DNA of 64,000 nucleotides, taken from positions 62,001 to 126,000 of the forward strand of contig NZ_JAAIVB010000021.1 of NCBI RefSeq assembly GCF_010974945.1. Reading direction: 5' to 3'. Below are positions 55,549 through 63,814 of this stretch, piece by piece. The stretch is from Noviherbaspirillum galbum. Lineage in GTDB: Bacteria; Pseudomonadota; Gammaproteobacteria; Burkholderiales; Burkholderiaceae_D. The notes below the pieces were generated by a model, which saw only the letters and a program-made list of their open reading frames with translations, had not been told where the DNA came from and did not search any database. The position numbers were made by a program, and so were the translations under genes. The stretch's first letter is position 1; every line of letters begins with the position of its first letter.

Positions 55549-58500
55549 ATGACCTCGCCGCAATTCATCCATCTCCGCCTGCACTCCGAATACTCCATCG
55601 TCGACGGCCTCGTGCGCATCGACGACGCGGTTAAGGCCGCCGCAAAGGACGGCCAGCCCGCCCTCGCCATCACCGACCTGGCCAACCTGTTCGGCATGGT
55701 GAAGTTCTACAAGGCGGCACGCGGCAAGGGCGTGAAGCCCATCGCCGGCTGCGACGTCTGGATCAGCAACGACGACGACCGCGACAAGCCTTCGCGCCTG
55801 CTTTTGCTGGTGAAGAACCGCGAAGGCTACCTGCAGTTGTGCGAACTGCTGAGCCGCGCATGGCTGACCAACCTCTACCGGGGCCGCGCGGAACTGCGCG
55901 CCGAGTGGCTGGAAAACGGCGCGGCCAGCGGGTTGATCGCCCTGTCCGGCGCCCACTCCGGCGACGTCGGCATGGCCATCGACAACGGCAACATCGCACT
56001 GGCCGAACGCTGCGCGCGCCGCTGGGCCGCCATCTTCCCGAATCATTTCTACGTCGAGGTGCAGCGCTACGGCCAGCCCAACATGGACGCCCATGTGCGC
56101 CAGGCGGCCGCGCTCGCCACCCGGCTCGGCCTGCCGGTGGTGGCGACCCATCCGATCGAATTCCTCAAGCAGGATGAATTCGTCGCGCACGAGGCGCGCA
56201 CCTGCATCGCCGAGGGCGAGATCCTCGCCAACCCGCGCCGCGCCAAGCGCTTCTCTGACCAGCAATGCTTCAAGCACCAGGCTGCGATGGCCGAGCTGTT
56301 CGCCGACATGCCCGCCGCGGTGCAGAACACCATCGAGATCGCCAGGCGCTGCAACCTCACGCTGGAACTCGGCAAGCCCAAGCTGCCGCTGTTCCCCACG
56401 CCCGACGGCATGTCGCTCGACGACTACCTCGTGCAGCAGGCGCAGCAGGGCCTCGAAGCGCGCCTGCTCCAGCTCTTTCCCGACGAGGCGAAGCGCGAAG
56501 CCAAGCGTCCGCGCTACGAGGAACGCCTGAAGTTCGAGACCGACACCATCATCAAGATGGGCTTCCCGGGTTACTTCCTGATCGTGGCCGACTTCATCCA
56601 GTGGGCCAAGAACAATGGCGTGCCGGTCGGCCCGGGCCGGGGTTCGGGCGCGGGTTCCCTGGTTGCCTACAGCCTCAGCATTACCGACCTCGATCCGCTG
56701 GAATACAACCTGCTGTTCGAGCGCTTCCTGAATCCGGAGCGGGTATCCATGCCCGACTTCGATATCGACTTCTGCCAGGAAGGCCGCGACCGCGTCATCC
56801 AGTACGTGAAGGACCGCTACGGCCGCGAGGCGGTGTCGCAGATCGCCACCTTCGGCACCATGGCCGCCAAGGGCGCGGTGCGCGACGTCGGCCGCGTGCT
56901 CGACATGAGCTATACCTTCTGCGACGGCCTGTCCAAGCTCATTCCCTTCAAGCCCGGCAAGCTGGTGACCATCGCCGACGCGCTGCAGGAAGAGCCGCTG
57001 CTCAAGGAGCGCATGGAAAAGGAAGAAGAGGTCAAGCAGTTGCTCGACCTCGCGCAGCAGGTCGAAGGCATCACCCGCAGCATCGGCATGCACGCCGGCG
57101 GCGTGCTCATCGCGCCCGGCAAGCTCACCGATTTCTGCCCGCTCTACACCCAGGGCGGCGACGCCGGCGTGGTGTCGCAGTACGACAAGGACGACGTCGA
57201 AGCCGTCGGCCTGGTGAAGTTCGACTTCCTCGGCCTCACCACCCTGACCATCCTCGACCGCGCGGTGCGCTACATCAAGCAGCTGGATCCCGCCTTCGCG
57301 GAATTCGACCTCGCCAAGCTGCCGCTCGACGACCGCGCCTCCTACGAACTGCTGACCAAGGCCCGCACCGTCGCGGTGTTCCAGCTGGAAAGCCGCGGCA
57401 TGCAAGGCATGCTCAAGGATGCGCGGCCCGACCGCTTCGAGGACATCATCGCGCTGGTGGCGCTCTACCGCCCGGGCCCGATGGACCTGATTCCCGATTT
57501 CTGCCGCCGCAAGCACGGCGAGAAATTCGACTATCCCGATCCGCGCACCGAGGGCATCCTGGCCGAGACCTACGGCATCATGGTCTATCAGGAACAGGTG
57601 ATGCAGATGGCGCAGGTCATCGGCAACTATTCGCTTGGCGGCGCCGACCTGCTGCGCCGCGCAATGGGCAAGAAAAAGGCGGAAGAAATGGCGCAGCATC
57701 GCCAGATTTTCCGCGAGGGCGCAGCCAAGAACGGCCTGTCGGAGGAGAAGGCGGACGAAATCTTCGACTTGATGGAAAAGTTTGCCGGCTACGGCTTCAA
57801 CAAGTCGCACGCCGCCGCCTACGCGCTGCTGTCGTACCACACCGCCTATCTCAAGGCGCATCATGCCGCTGCCTTCATGGCCGCCAACATGTCGCTGGCC
57901 ATGGACGACACCGACAAGATCAAGATTCTCGTCGAGGACGCGATCGACGTCTGCGGCCTGAAGATCCTGCCGCCCGACATCAACCTCTCGCACTACCGCT
58001 TCATGCCGGCGTGGAACCCCGATCCGGCGAAGGACCAGCCTGAGGAAGGCAAGCGCGCGCGCTTCATCCGCTACGGCCTCGGTGCGGTCAAGGGCAGCGG
58101 CCAGAACGCCATCGAAGCCATCATTGCCGCGCGCGAATCGGGCGGGCCGTTCAAGGACCTGTTCGACTTCGTCAAGCGCGTGGACAAGCGCCAGATCAAC
58201 CGCCGCACCATCGAGGCGCTGATCCGCGCCGGCGCGATGGATGGCTTCGGCATCGACCGCGGCGTGCTCATCGCCTCGGTCAACTATGCGATGGAATGCG
58301 CCGAGCAGGCCGAAGCCTCGGCCAACCAGGTCAGCCTCTTCGGCGGCGACGACAGCGACCTCGTCGCCCCGCCGGAATACGTCAAGGCGCCGGCCTGGAG
58401 CGACAAGCAGCGACTCACCGAGGAAAAGGTCGCGCTCGGCTTCTACCTATCCGGCCACCTGTTCAACGCCTACGAGGAAGAGGCCCGCAAGTTCGCCCGC

Positions 58501-59025
58501 AGCAAGCTCGCCAGCCTCGAGCCCTCGCGCGAACCGCGCCTGATCGCCGGCATCATCAGCGCCGTGCGCACCCAGATGACCCAGCGCGGCAAGATGGTGA
58601 TCGTCACGCTCGACGACGGCACCGCCACGGTCGACGTGACCGTCTACAACGAGCTCTACGATCCCAACCGGGCCTTGTTCAAGGAAGACGAATTTCTCGC
58701 GGTGCAGGGCAAGGTCTCGGAAGACCGCTTCTCCGGCGGTCTGCGCATCACCGCCGACAAGGTGATGGACATCGCTACCGCCCGCATCGCCTTCGGCAAG
58801 CAGTTCGCGTTCTCGCTGTCCACGCGGATGGACGCGGCGCAGATCAAGACCATCCTGGCGCAGTTCCGGTCGGAGAGCGGGTTGCCGCTGACCATGCGGT
58901 ACATGCAGGATGGGGTGGGGAGCTGCGAGATCCGGCTTGCGGATGATTGGCGCGTGGCGCCGGCGGACGGGTTGAAGCAGATGCTGGAGCGGCTTGGGGT
59001 GAAGGGGGCGATGGTGGAGTATTGA
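55549..59025 (+). CDS. dnaE: DNA polymerase III subunit alpha
   Basis: Replicative polymerase catalytic subunit of 1158 residues, normal length. The N-terminal PHP domain begins FIHLRLHSEYSIVDGLVRIDD. The C-family palm holds the catalytic aspartates D403 and D405 in MPDFDIDF, and D559 in KFDFLGLTTL, equivalent to E. coli D401, D403 and D555. Fingers and the tandem HhH region follow. The internal beta-clamp motif is QVSLF (from residue 927), and a C-terminal OB fold comes after LIAGIISAVRTQMTQRGKMV. The ATG at 55549 has a modest ACGGAGT site upstream. Confidence 0.97.
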   Translation: MTSPQFIHLRLHSEYSIVDGLVRIDDAVKAAAKDGQPALAITDLANLFGMVKFYKAARGKGVKPIAGCDVWISNDDDRDKPSRLLLLVKNREGYLQLCELLSRAWLTNLYRGRAELRAEWLENGAASGLIALSGAHSGDVGMAIDNGNIALAERCARRWAAIFPNHFYVEVQRYGQPNMDAHVRQAAALATRLGLPVVATHPIEFLKQDEFVAHEARTCIAEGEILANPRRAKRFSDQQCFKHQAAMAELFADMPAAVQNTIEIARRCNLTLELGKPKLPLFPTPDGMSLDDYLVQQAQQGLEARLLQLFPDEAKREAKRPRYEERLKFETDTIIKMGFPGYFLIVADFIQWAKNNGVPVGPGRGSGAGSLVAYSLSITDLDPLEYNLLFERFLNPERVSMPDFDIDFCQEGRDRVIQYVKDRYGREAVSQIATFGTMAAKGAVRDVGRVLDMSYTFCDGLSKLIPFKPGKLVTIADALQEEPLLKERMEKEEEVKQLLDLAQQVEGITRSIGMHAGGVLIAPGKLTDFCPLYTQGGDAGVVSQYDKDDVEAVGLVKFDFLGLTTLTILDRAVRYIKQLDPAFAEFDLAKLPLDDRASYELLTKARTVAVFQLESRGMQGMLKDARPDRFEDIIALVALYRPGPMDLIPDFCRRKHGEKFDYPDPRTEGILAETYGIMVYQEQVMQMAQVIGNYSLGGADLLRRAMGKKKAEEMAQHRQIFREGAAKNGLSEEKADEIFDLMEKFAGYGFNKSHAAAYALLSYHTAYLKAHHAAAFMAANMSLAMDDTDKIKILVEDAIDVCGLKILPPDINLSHYRFMPAWNPDPAKDQPEEGKRARFIRYGLGAVKGSGQNAIEAIIAARESGGPFKDLFDFVKRVDKRQINRRTIEALIRAGAMDGFGIDRGVLIASVNYAMECAEQAEASANQVSLFGGDDSDLVAPPEYVKAPAWSDKQRLTEEKVALGFYLSGHLFNAYEEEARKFARSKLASLEPSREPRLIAGIISAVRTQMTQRGKMVIVTLDDGTATVDVTVYNELYDPNRALFKEDEFLAVQGKVSEDRFSGGLRITADKVMDIATARIAFGKQFAFSLSTRMDAAQIKTILAQFRSESGLPLTMRYMQDGVGSCEIRLADDWRVAPADGLKQMLERLGVKGAMVEY

Positions 59026-59103
59026 CGGGATTTGCTTTGTCATTCCCAGCTATCTCCATCATTCGCGCGCAGGCGCTAAGCTGCAAAAGCGCCCCGACAA
59101 GCT

Positions 59104-59250
59104 CCCTCCCTTTCAAGGGGAGGGCCGGGGTGGGGATGGGTTTCGTTCGCGAGTAAAAGACAGAATTCAGTTCGCTGGCGATGTTAGTGCTGTTCTTTGA
59201 TTGCACTGGAAACCCATCCCCACCCTAACCCTCCCCTTGAAGGGGAGGGG
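59104..59250. repeat. Large nested palindromic element, copy 2 (inverted)
   Basis: Outer arms 59104-59144 and 59209-59250. Its reverse complement matches copy 1 closely, including the centre: both then read GTTTCCAGTGC...CAAAG(A/G)ACAGCA. It lies between the converging dnaE and GNAT genes. Confidence 0.85.
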
Positions 59251-59295
59251 ACATGGCGGCGTGAATTAAGCACACGTTGCAAAGATGTGAGCACA

Positions 59296-59319
59296 GATTC
59301 CCGCCTGCGTGGGAATGAC
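59296..59319. repeat. Short GATTCCCGCC...GGGAATGAC palindrome
   Basis: GATTCCCGCCTGCGTGGGAA plus TGAC forms an imperfect hairpin of the same family as 54370-54449; it directly follows the large element. A truncated relative (GGGATTCCCGCCCCC) lies near 46799. Confidence 0.65.
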
Positions 59320-59339
59320 AGGTGGCCCGCAACGAATCC

Positions 59340-59939
59340 CTAACCCCGCCCCCGCACTCCAATTTCCTTCACCGCCCGCCGCAGATACGCCCCATCCGGA
59401 TGCCTCGTCAGCCGGAAGCCAAGTTCCAGCATTAGTCCCCGCATCGGTTCATTATCCGCGAGCACATCCCCGCCCAGCCGCTGCACGCCCGCCTCCCGCG
59501 CCAGCGACACCACGCCGCGCACCAGCCGCCGTCCCAGCCCTTCGCGCTGCCAGCCGTCCGCCACCACCACCGCGAATTCCGCCTCGCCGGGCACATCGCC
59601 AACGACATACTGCGCCATGCCAACAAGCCTGTCATGACCATCCTCGCTGACCGCGGCCACGAGGTTCATGGCCTTGCCCGGCGCGTTGGCGGTGAAGCGT
59701 TCGATCATGTCCGGCGTCAGTTCATGCACCGGATAAAAGAAGCGCTGGTATCGGCTTTGCAGTGACAGGTCGCGGACCATCTGCTGGATGCGCGGCCCGT
59801 CCTCGGGCCGCGACAGGCGCATGACGATGACGTCGCCCTTGCGTCCGCGCCAGACGTCGCGCACGCCATCGGAGCGCGGCGTGAAGTACCACGTCAGCAA
59901 TTCCTTCCAGTGCAGGGAGAAAGGCAGGAGTTCGATCAT
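59340..59939 (-). CDS. GNAT-family N-acetyltransferase
   Basis: The 199-residue protein has an N-terminal segment of about 35 residues before the GNAT core (VIVMRLSRPEDGPRIQQMVRDLS). The acetyl-CoA motif is FAVVVADGWQREGLGRRLVRGVVSLAREAG, followed by GDVLADNEPMRGLMLELGFRL. The combination resembles the GNAT domain of larger Pat-like protein acetyltransferases, but no regulatory domain is attached. It is 21 bases after the DUF2917 gene on the same strand, so probably cotranscribed and under the divergent LysR regulator. Confidence 0.82.
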   Translation of the reverse strand: MIELLPFSLHWKELLTWYFTPRSDGVRDVWRGRKGDVIVMRLSRPEDGPRIQQMVRDLSLQSRYQRFFYPVHELTPDMIERFTANAPGKAMNLVAAVSEDGHDRLVGMAQYVVGDVPGEAEFAVVVADGWQREGLGRRLVRGVVSLAREAGVQRLGGDVLADNEPMRGLMLELGFRLTRHPDGAYLRRAVKEIGVRGRG

Positions 59940-59960
59940 GATGCGCTCCTTGCGGCAAAC

Positions 59961-60344
59961 TCAGGCCAGCGCCGGTTGCAGGCTGAATGCGGTGCGGCGC
60001 GTGTTGCGCAAACCGCCTTGATGGCCGGGCTGGTTGCCATGGATCGCGAAGCGCGCATGGCCCATCGGCGACAACAGGGCAAGGCCATCGCGGTCGATGA
60101 CATGTTCTTCGCCGCGCGACAGCACCACGTCCCGCAGGTCGCCATCCTGGGTGATCCATAGTTCTCCTTCGAGCACGACGACTCTCCAGTCCCTGGCATC
60201 GAGCAGGCGCAGGTGCTGGCGGGCCGTCAGTTCGAGTACCTGGCCGCCGCAGCGCGGGCCGGCCGCGTTCGTCAAGTTGGTCACGTTGGTCAGGTTGGAG
60301 GGCGAGGGAAGGGGGGCGACGAGGGAATGAAGGTTGGCGCTCAT
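59961..60344 (-). CDS. DUF2917-like protein
   Basis: The 127-residue protein has the DUF2917 pattern in its middle: ELTARQHLRLLDARDWRVVVLEGELWITQDGDLRDVVLSRGEEHVID, resembling a small cupin-like beta fold with the WIT-x-(D/E)GD signature. The N-terminal 30 residues are low complexity. AGGAG six bases before ATG 60344 fixes the start. It is divergent from a LysR-type gene, a frequent arrangement for DUF2917 with a GNAT partner. Function unknown. Confidence 0.8.
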   Translation of the reverse strand: MSANLHSLVAPLPSPSNLTNVTNLTNAAGPRCGGQVLELTARQHLRLLDARDWRVVVLEGELWITQDGDLRDVVLSRGEEHVIDRDGLALLSPMGHARFAIHGNQPGHQGGLRNTRRTAFSLQPALA

Positions 60345-60433
60345 GGCGTTCTCCTGAAAGAGCCGGTGATGTCGGCCCATGGAGCACAGTATGATTTATT
60401 CTTCGGGCTTTACAATCCATCAAGATGGAATAA

Positions 60434-60457
60434 GATTGTTCGCATGGAAGAACAATC
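60434..60457 (+). promoter_or_regulatory. Inverted repeat, candidate LysR operator
   Basis: GATTGTTC and GAACAATC are perfect reverse complements with an 8-base spacer, just before the LysR ribosome site. This is a larger symmetric element than the minimal T-N11-A LysR box; TACAAT at 60411-60416 could be the LysR gene's -10. Confidence 0.5.
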
Positions 60458-60468
60458 AAGGAGCCGGC

Positions 60469-61377
60469 ATGAATAACCTGGAAGGGATGATCACCTTCGC
60501 CAAGGTCGTCGAGACACGCAGCTTTTCCGCCGCGGCGGATGCGCTCAAGACTTCGAAGTCGCAGATCAGCAAGCAGATCAACCAGCTCGAAAGCGCGCTG
60601 GGCGTGCGCCTGCTGCAGCGGACGACGCGCCGGATGAGCCTGACGGAGATCGGCGCCGCCTACTATGAACATTGCCAGCGCATCGCGCAGGAGATCGATG
60701 CCGCCGGCGAGACCGTCACCCAGCTGCAGGCGGAACCGCGCGGCGTGCTGCGCATCACCTCTCCGGTGATCTTCGCGTCGCTGCACCTCGCGCCCGCGCT
60801 GCAGAGCTTCCTCGAGCGCCACGAGCATGTGGAGATCGACCTGCATGCCAGCGACCGCACCATGGATATCGTGGATGACGGATATGACCTCGCCATCCGC
60901 ATCACGGACAAGCCCTTGCCCAACATGGTGGCGCGCCAGATCGCGCCGGTGCGGTGGGTGACGTGCGCGGCGCCGTCCTATCTCGAACGCCACGGCACGC
61001 CGCGCACGCCGCAAGAATTGCAGGACCACCAGTGCTTGATGTACCAGGGCATTCCGGCAGCGCGGACCGACTGGCGCTATCTCGCGGGGAACAAGGAATG
61101 GGTGCTGCATCCTAAGGGCCGGTGCAGGGTCAACAGTTCGGAAGTGTTGCTGCAGCTCGCGGTCGATGGCATGGGCATCGTGCTGTTTCCGAAGTACATC
61201 CTCGGGCACTACCTGAAGACCGGGCAGCTCGTGGAGATCTTGCACGACACGGTGGCCAATCCAAACATGGGTCTCTACGTGATCTATCCGCCTAACCGCT
61301 ACATGCAGCCCAAGGTGCGGGCCTTCATCGATCACTTGATGGCGCACTTCACGCCGGTTCCGCCTTGGGAGCGTTGA
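60469..61377 (+). CDS. LysR-family transcriptional regulator
   Basis: The 302-residue regulator has the N-terminal winged HTH MITFAKVVETRSFSAAADALKTSKSQISKQINQLESALGVRLLQRTTRRMSLTEIG and a CrgA/AaeR-like effector domain (VLRITSPVIFASLHLAPALQSFLERHEHVEIDLHASDR). AAGGAG six bases before ATG 60469 fixes the start. It is divergent from the DUF2917-GNAT pair, its probable targets, with an inverted repeat between. The effector is unknown. Confidence 0.9.
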   Translation: MNNLEGMITFAKVVETRSFSAAADALKTSKSQISKQINQLESALGVRLLQRTTRRMSLTEIGAAYYEHCQRIAQEIDAAGETVTQLQAEPRGVLRITSPVIFASLHLAPALQSFLERHEHVEIDLHASDRTMDIVDDGYDLAIRITDKPLPNMVARQIAPVRWVTCAAPSYLERHGTPRTPQELQDHQCLMYQGIPAARTDWRYLAGNKEWVLHPKGRCRVNSSEVLLQLAVDGMGIVLFPKYILGHYLKTGQLVEILHDTVANPNMGLYVIYPPNRYMQPKVRAFIDHLMAHFTPVPPWER

Positions 61378-61525
61378 CGTGCTTAATGAGACTGGGAAAG
61401 ATTGATGTACCGCAAGCGCATGTGCAAGTTGTAACGAATCTTATCCTATGTCAGCGATGCCAGGAGACCATCGTTTTAGAGTTACACGCACCTCGTGTAC
61501 AACCAACTCTGAAAAGGAAACTCTC

Positions 61526-61858
61526 ATGAAAAAAATCATCGCCCTCATGATCGCCGGCTTGTTCGCTTCCGCTTCCTTCGCAGCAAGCCACACCGCGCCT
61601 GCTACCACCACCGACAAGCCGGCCGCCGCCGCCGAAGCCAACAAGGACATGAACAAAGCCGACGCCAAGGCAGAAAAGAAAGCCGCCAAGGCCGACAAGA
61701 AGGCCATGAAGGCAGAAGCCAAGGCTGACAAGAAGAAAGCCAAGGCTGATGCGGAAGCCAACAAGGACAAGGCAGAAGCCAAGGCCGACAAGACCGCAGC
61801 CGCCGCCGAAGCCAAGGCAGACAAGGCCGATGCCAAGGCAGACGCCGCCAAGAAATAA
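61526..61858 (+). CDS. Small exported Lys/Ala-rich protein
   Basis: The 110-residue protein has a clear signal peptide (MKKIIALMIAGLFASASFAA). The mature part is almost entirely Ala, Lys, Asp and Glu in repeating KADKKA/AEAKADK units, predicted to be one long helix of mixed charge and strongly basic overall. AAGGAA seven bases before the ATG supports translation. Similar proteins in relatives are unannotated; histone-H1-like or envelope roles are possible but unproven. A hairpin at 61880-61912 ends the transcript. Confidence 0.7.
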   Translation: MKKIIALMIAGLFASASFAASHTAPATTTDKPAAAAEANKDMNKADAKAEKKAAKADKKAMKAEAKADKKKAKADAEANKDKAEAKADKTAAAAEAKADKADAKADAAKK

Positions 61859-61879
61859 TTCCGGATCAGGATTCACGAC

Positions 61880-61912
61880 AACGGGAGGCAGGGAAACCTG
61901 TCTCCCGTTCTT
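61880..61912 (+). terminator. Hairpin terminator after the Lys/Ala-rich gene
   Basis: AACGGGAG (61880-61887) pairs with CTCCCGTT (61902-61909), with a further inner GCAGG/CCTGT match and a short T/C tail. It also faces the converging glycosyltransferase gene. Confidence 0.65.
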
Positions 61913-61916
61913 GCGT

Positions 61917-62948
61917 TTACGGCGTGCCGTTGTGGAAGACCTGTTTCTCCCAGCCATCGATCACGTCGGCCACGTCCTTGGGCGTGATGTTGCGCATGCA
62001 GGCGCAGTCCGCCGGATCGCTGCAGCCATCGCAGCCCGTCGGCTTGACCAGTACCTGCGCCCGCGCGCCGAGCGCGCCCCAGCGCCCCGGGTCGATGGGA
62101 CGCATCGGTGGAAACAATCCCAGCGTGCGCTGGCCCAGGGCGGCGGACAGATGCAGCGGTCCGGTGCCGCTCGCGACCAGTCCGTCGCATGCGGCAATGA
62201 AGGCCGTCAGCTCGTCGAGTCCGAAACGGCCGCACATGTTGTTGACGTTCGGCATGCCGATCAGGTCGGGCGCATGGCGCGCGATCCATTCCCCCTCGCC
62301 GGCGCTGCCGGTCACCCACAACCTGATCTTTCCCTGCGTCTGGAGCAGGCGCGCCAAGTCGGTGAAGCTGCGCAGCGGCCATTCGCGGCCGTTGCCGTTC
62401 GAGCGGGGATGAATGACGATGTTGAGCTGTTCGCGCGGCAACGCCGGCAGGCCGGGATGGTCCGGCGCCTGCAGGTGGTACAGGGCCGGGATGTCTTGCA
62501 GCGCGGGCACGTAATCGATGCCCAGCGGCTTGAGCAGCTTGAAGTTGAGCTGCGCTTCGTGCAGGTCCGACTTGACCCGGCTGAAATGCGCGAGGCGGTT
62601 GCAAGTCAGCCAGTGGAACCAGCGATGGCTTGTGCCGACGCGGTTCCGGATGCCGGCTTTCTTCGCGGCCCGCGCCAGGCGCTTGTCCGGCTTGGCAAAG
62701 ATGATGGTGTCGACGTCGGATCGCGAGAATTCCTCCGCGGCATCGCCTAGCTGCTCGAGCTCGACCACGTAATCGAGCGCCTTGCAACAGCGCACCATGG
62801 GCGCGGCGTACCCGCGCACCAGGAAGCCGATGCGCGCCGCCGGGAAACGTTGCCGCAGGAACCCGGCCAGCGGCAGGGTCAGCACCACGTCGCCGATGTT
62901 GTCGGTGCGGCAGATGAGAATGTGCGAGGGAGTCAGCCTGGTCTTCAT
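61917..62948 (-). CDS. Family 9 glycosyltransferase (LPS heptosyltransferase-like)
   Basis: The 343-residue GT-B enzyme belongs to the heptosyltransferase family, with N-terminal ILICRTDNIGDVVLTLPLAGFLRQRFP and C-terminal LVASGTGPLHLSAALGQRTLGLFPP. These are the family's acceptor and ADP-sugar signatures. It acts at the inner membrane on LPS core. A Cys cluster near the C-terminus (CDGCSDPADCACM) is common in this subgroup. The start overlaps the stop of the adjacent GT2 gene (ATGA), and msbA is divergent nearby, which fits LPS biogenesis. The exact waa position is not assignable. Confidence 0.85.
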   Translation of the reverse strand: MKTRLTPSHILICRTDNIGDVVLTLPLAGFLRQRFPAARIGFLVRGYAAPMVRCCKALDYVVELEQLGDAAEEFSRSDVDTIIFAKPDKRLARAAKKAGIRNRVGTSHRWFHWLTCNRLAHFSRVKSDLHEAQLNFKLLKPLGIDYVPALQDIPALYHLQAPDHPGLPALPREQLNIVIHPRSNGNGREWPLRSFTDLARLLQTQGKIRLWVTGSAGEGEWIARHAPDLIGMPNVNNMCGRFGLDELTAFIAACDGLVASGTGPLHLSAALGQRTLGLFPPMRPIDPGRWGALGARAQVLVKPTGCDGCSDPADCACMRNITPKDVADVIDGWEKQVFHNGTP

Positions 62949-63715
62949 CGTCGGGGAATGCCTTTGGCAGCTTGTTCGGACAGCAGCATCAGCTTCAGGT
63001 ACTTGTGATAGGTGCTCTCGGCGGCGGAGATCGCCACCATCAGCCCGGCGCGGCCGTCGAGGAAGCCGCGCTTGAACACATACGAACGCAGGAAGGCGGA
63101 CAAGGCATGGCCCACCGCCTTGCCGAGGCCGCCGCGCTTGCCGGCGGCAAAGGCCTGCTTCGCGCCGAGCGTGGAGTAGTGGTTGAGCTTGTGCAGCACC
63201 GATTCATCGTCGAGATAGCTGTAGTGGATCATGTGCGACGCCAGCCGGCCGGTCGTTCCCTGCGTCACGCGCAGCGACTCATGCACCAGGCTGTCCGAGA
63301 AACGGGCCGCGCCGCGACGGAAAAGACGAACGATATGGTCCGGATACCAGCCGGAGTGATGGATGAAGTAACCGCAAAAGCTCGACAGCCGGGGCAGGGC
63401 GTAGGCGGCGTGCGCGCCATCACGCATCGCCGCCAGGATCTCGTCGCGCAGGGGCTCGGTGATGCGTTCGTCGGCATCGATGGACAGTACCCAGTCGCCG
63501 GTCGCGGCATCCAGGGCACGGTTCTTCTGGGGACCGAAGCCCGGCCAGTCCGGCGTCTCGATGACCGTCGCGCCGAAGTCGCGGGCGATCTGCGCCGTGC
63601 CGTCCGTGCTACCCGAATCCACTATAATCCATTCATTTGCAAAGCCGACGCTCTCCAGGCATGCGCGGATGTTGGATGCTTCATTCTTGGTGATGAGGAT
63701 GACGGAGAGTTTCAT
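62945..63715 (-). CDS. Family 2 glycosyltransferase, WaaE/KdtX-like
   Basis: The 256-residue GT-A enzyme begins MKLSVILITKNEASNIRACLESV, with WIIVDSGSTDGT and IDADERI (the metal-binding DxD-type site). The segment LFRRGAARFSDSLVHESL and the amphipathic C-terminus are typical of WaaE/KdtX, which adds a beta-glucose to the LPS inner core. The longer open frame upstream is ignored because ATG 63715 gives the family N-terminus. It is translationally coupled to the heptosyltransferase-like gene and divergent from msbA. Confidence 0.87.
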   Translation of the reverse strand: MKLSVILITKNEASNIRACLESVGFANEWIIVDSGSTDGTAQIARDFGATVIETPDWPGFGPQKNRALDAATGDWVLSIDADERITEPLRDEILAAMRDGAHAAYALPRLSSFCGYFIHHSGWYPDHIVRLFRRGAARFSDSLVHESLRVTQGTTGRLASHMIHYSYLDDESVLHKLNHYSTLGAKQAFAAGKRGGLGKAVGHALSAFLRSYVFKRGFLDGRAGLMVAISAAESTYHKYLKLMLLSEQAAKGIPRR

Positions 63716-63814
63716 AACGCACATGTTCGCTGCGCGCCGCGGGAATCGGCGCCGCATGGATTGTAGCCGCTTTTGCAGCCCGGTCCTTACCGCAAGCTTA
63801 CCCCTGACTACCTG

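Noticed and set aside
55513-57993. Minus-strand 826-codon frame opposite dnaE
   Set aside because: Shadow of dnaE codon bias; no recognisable domain and it would cross the dnaE promoter region.
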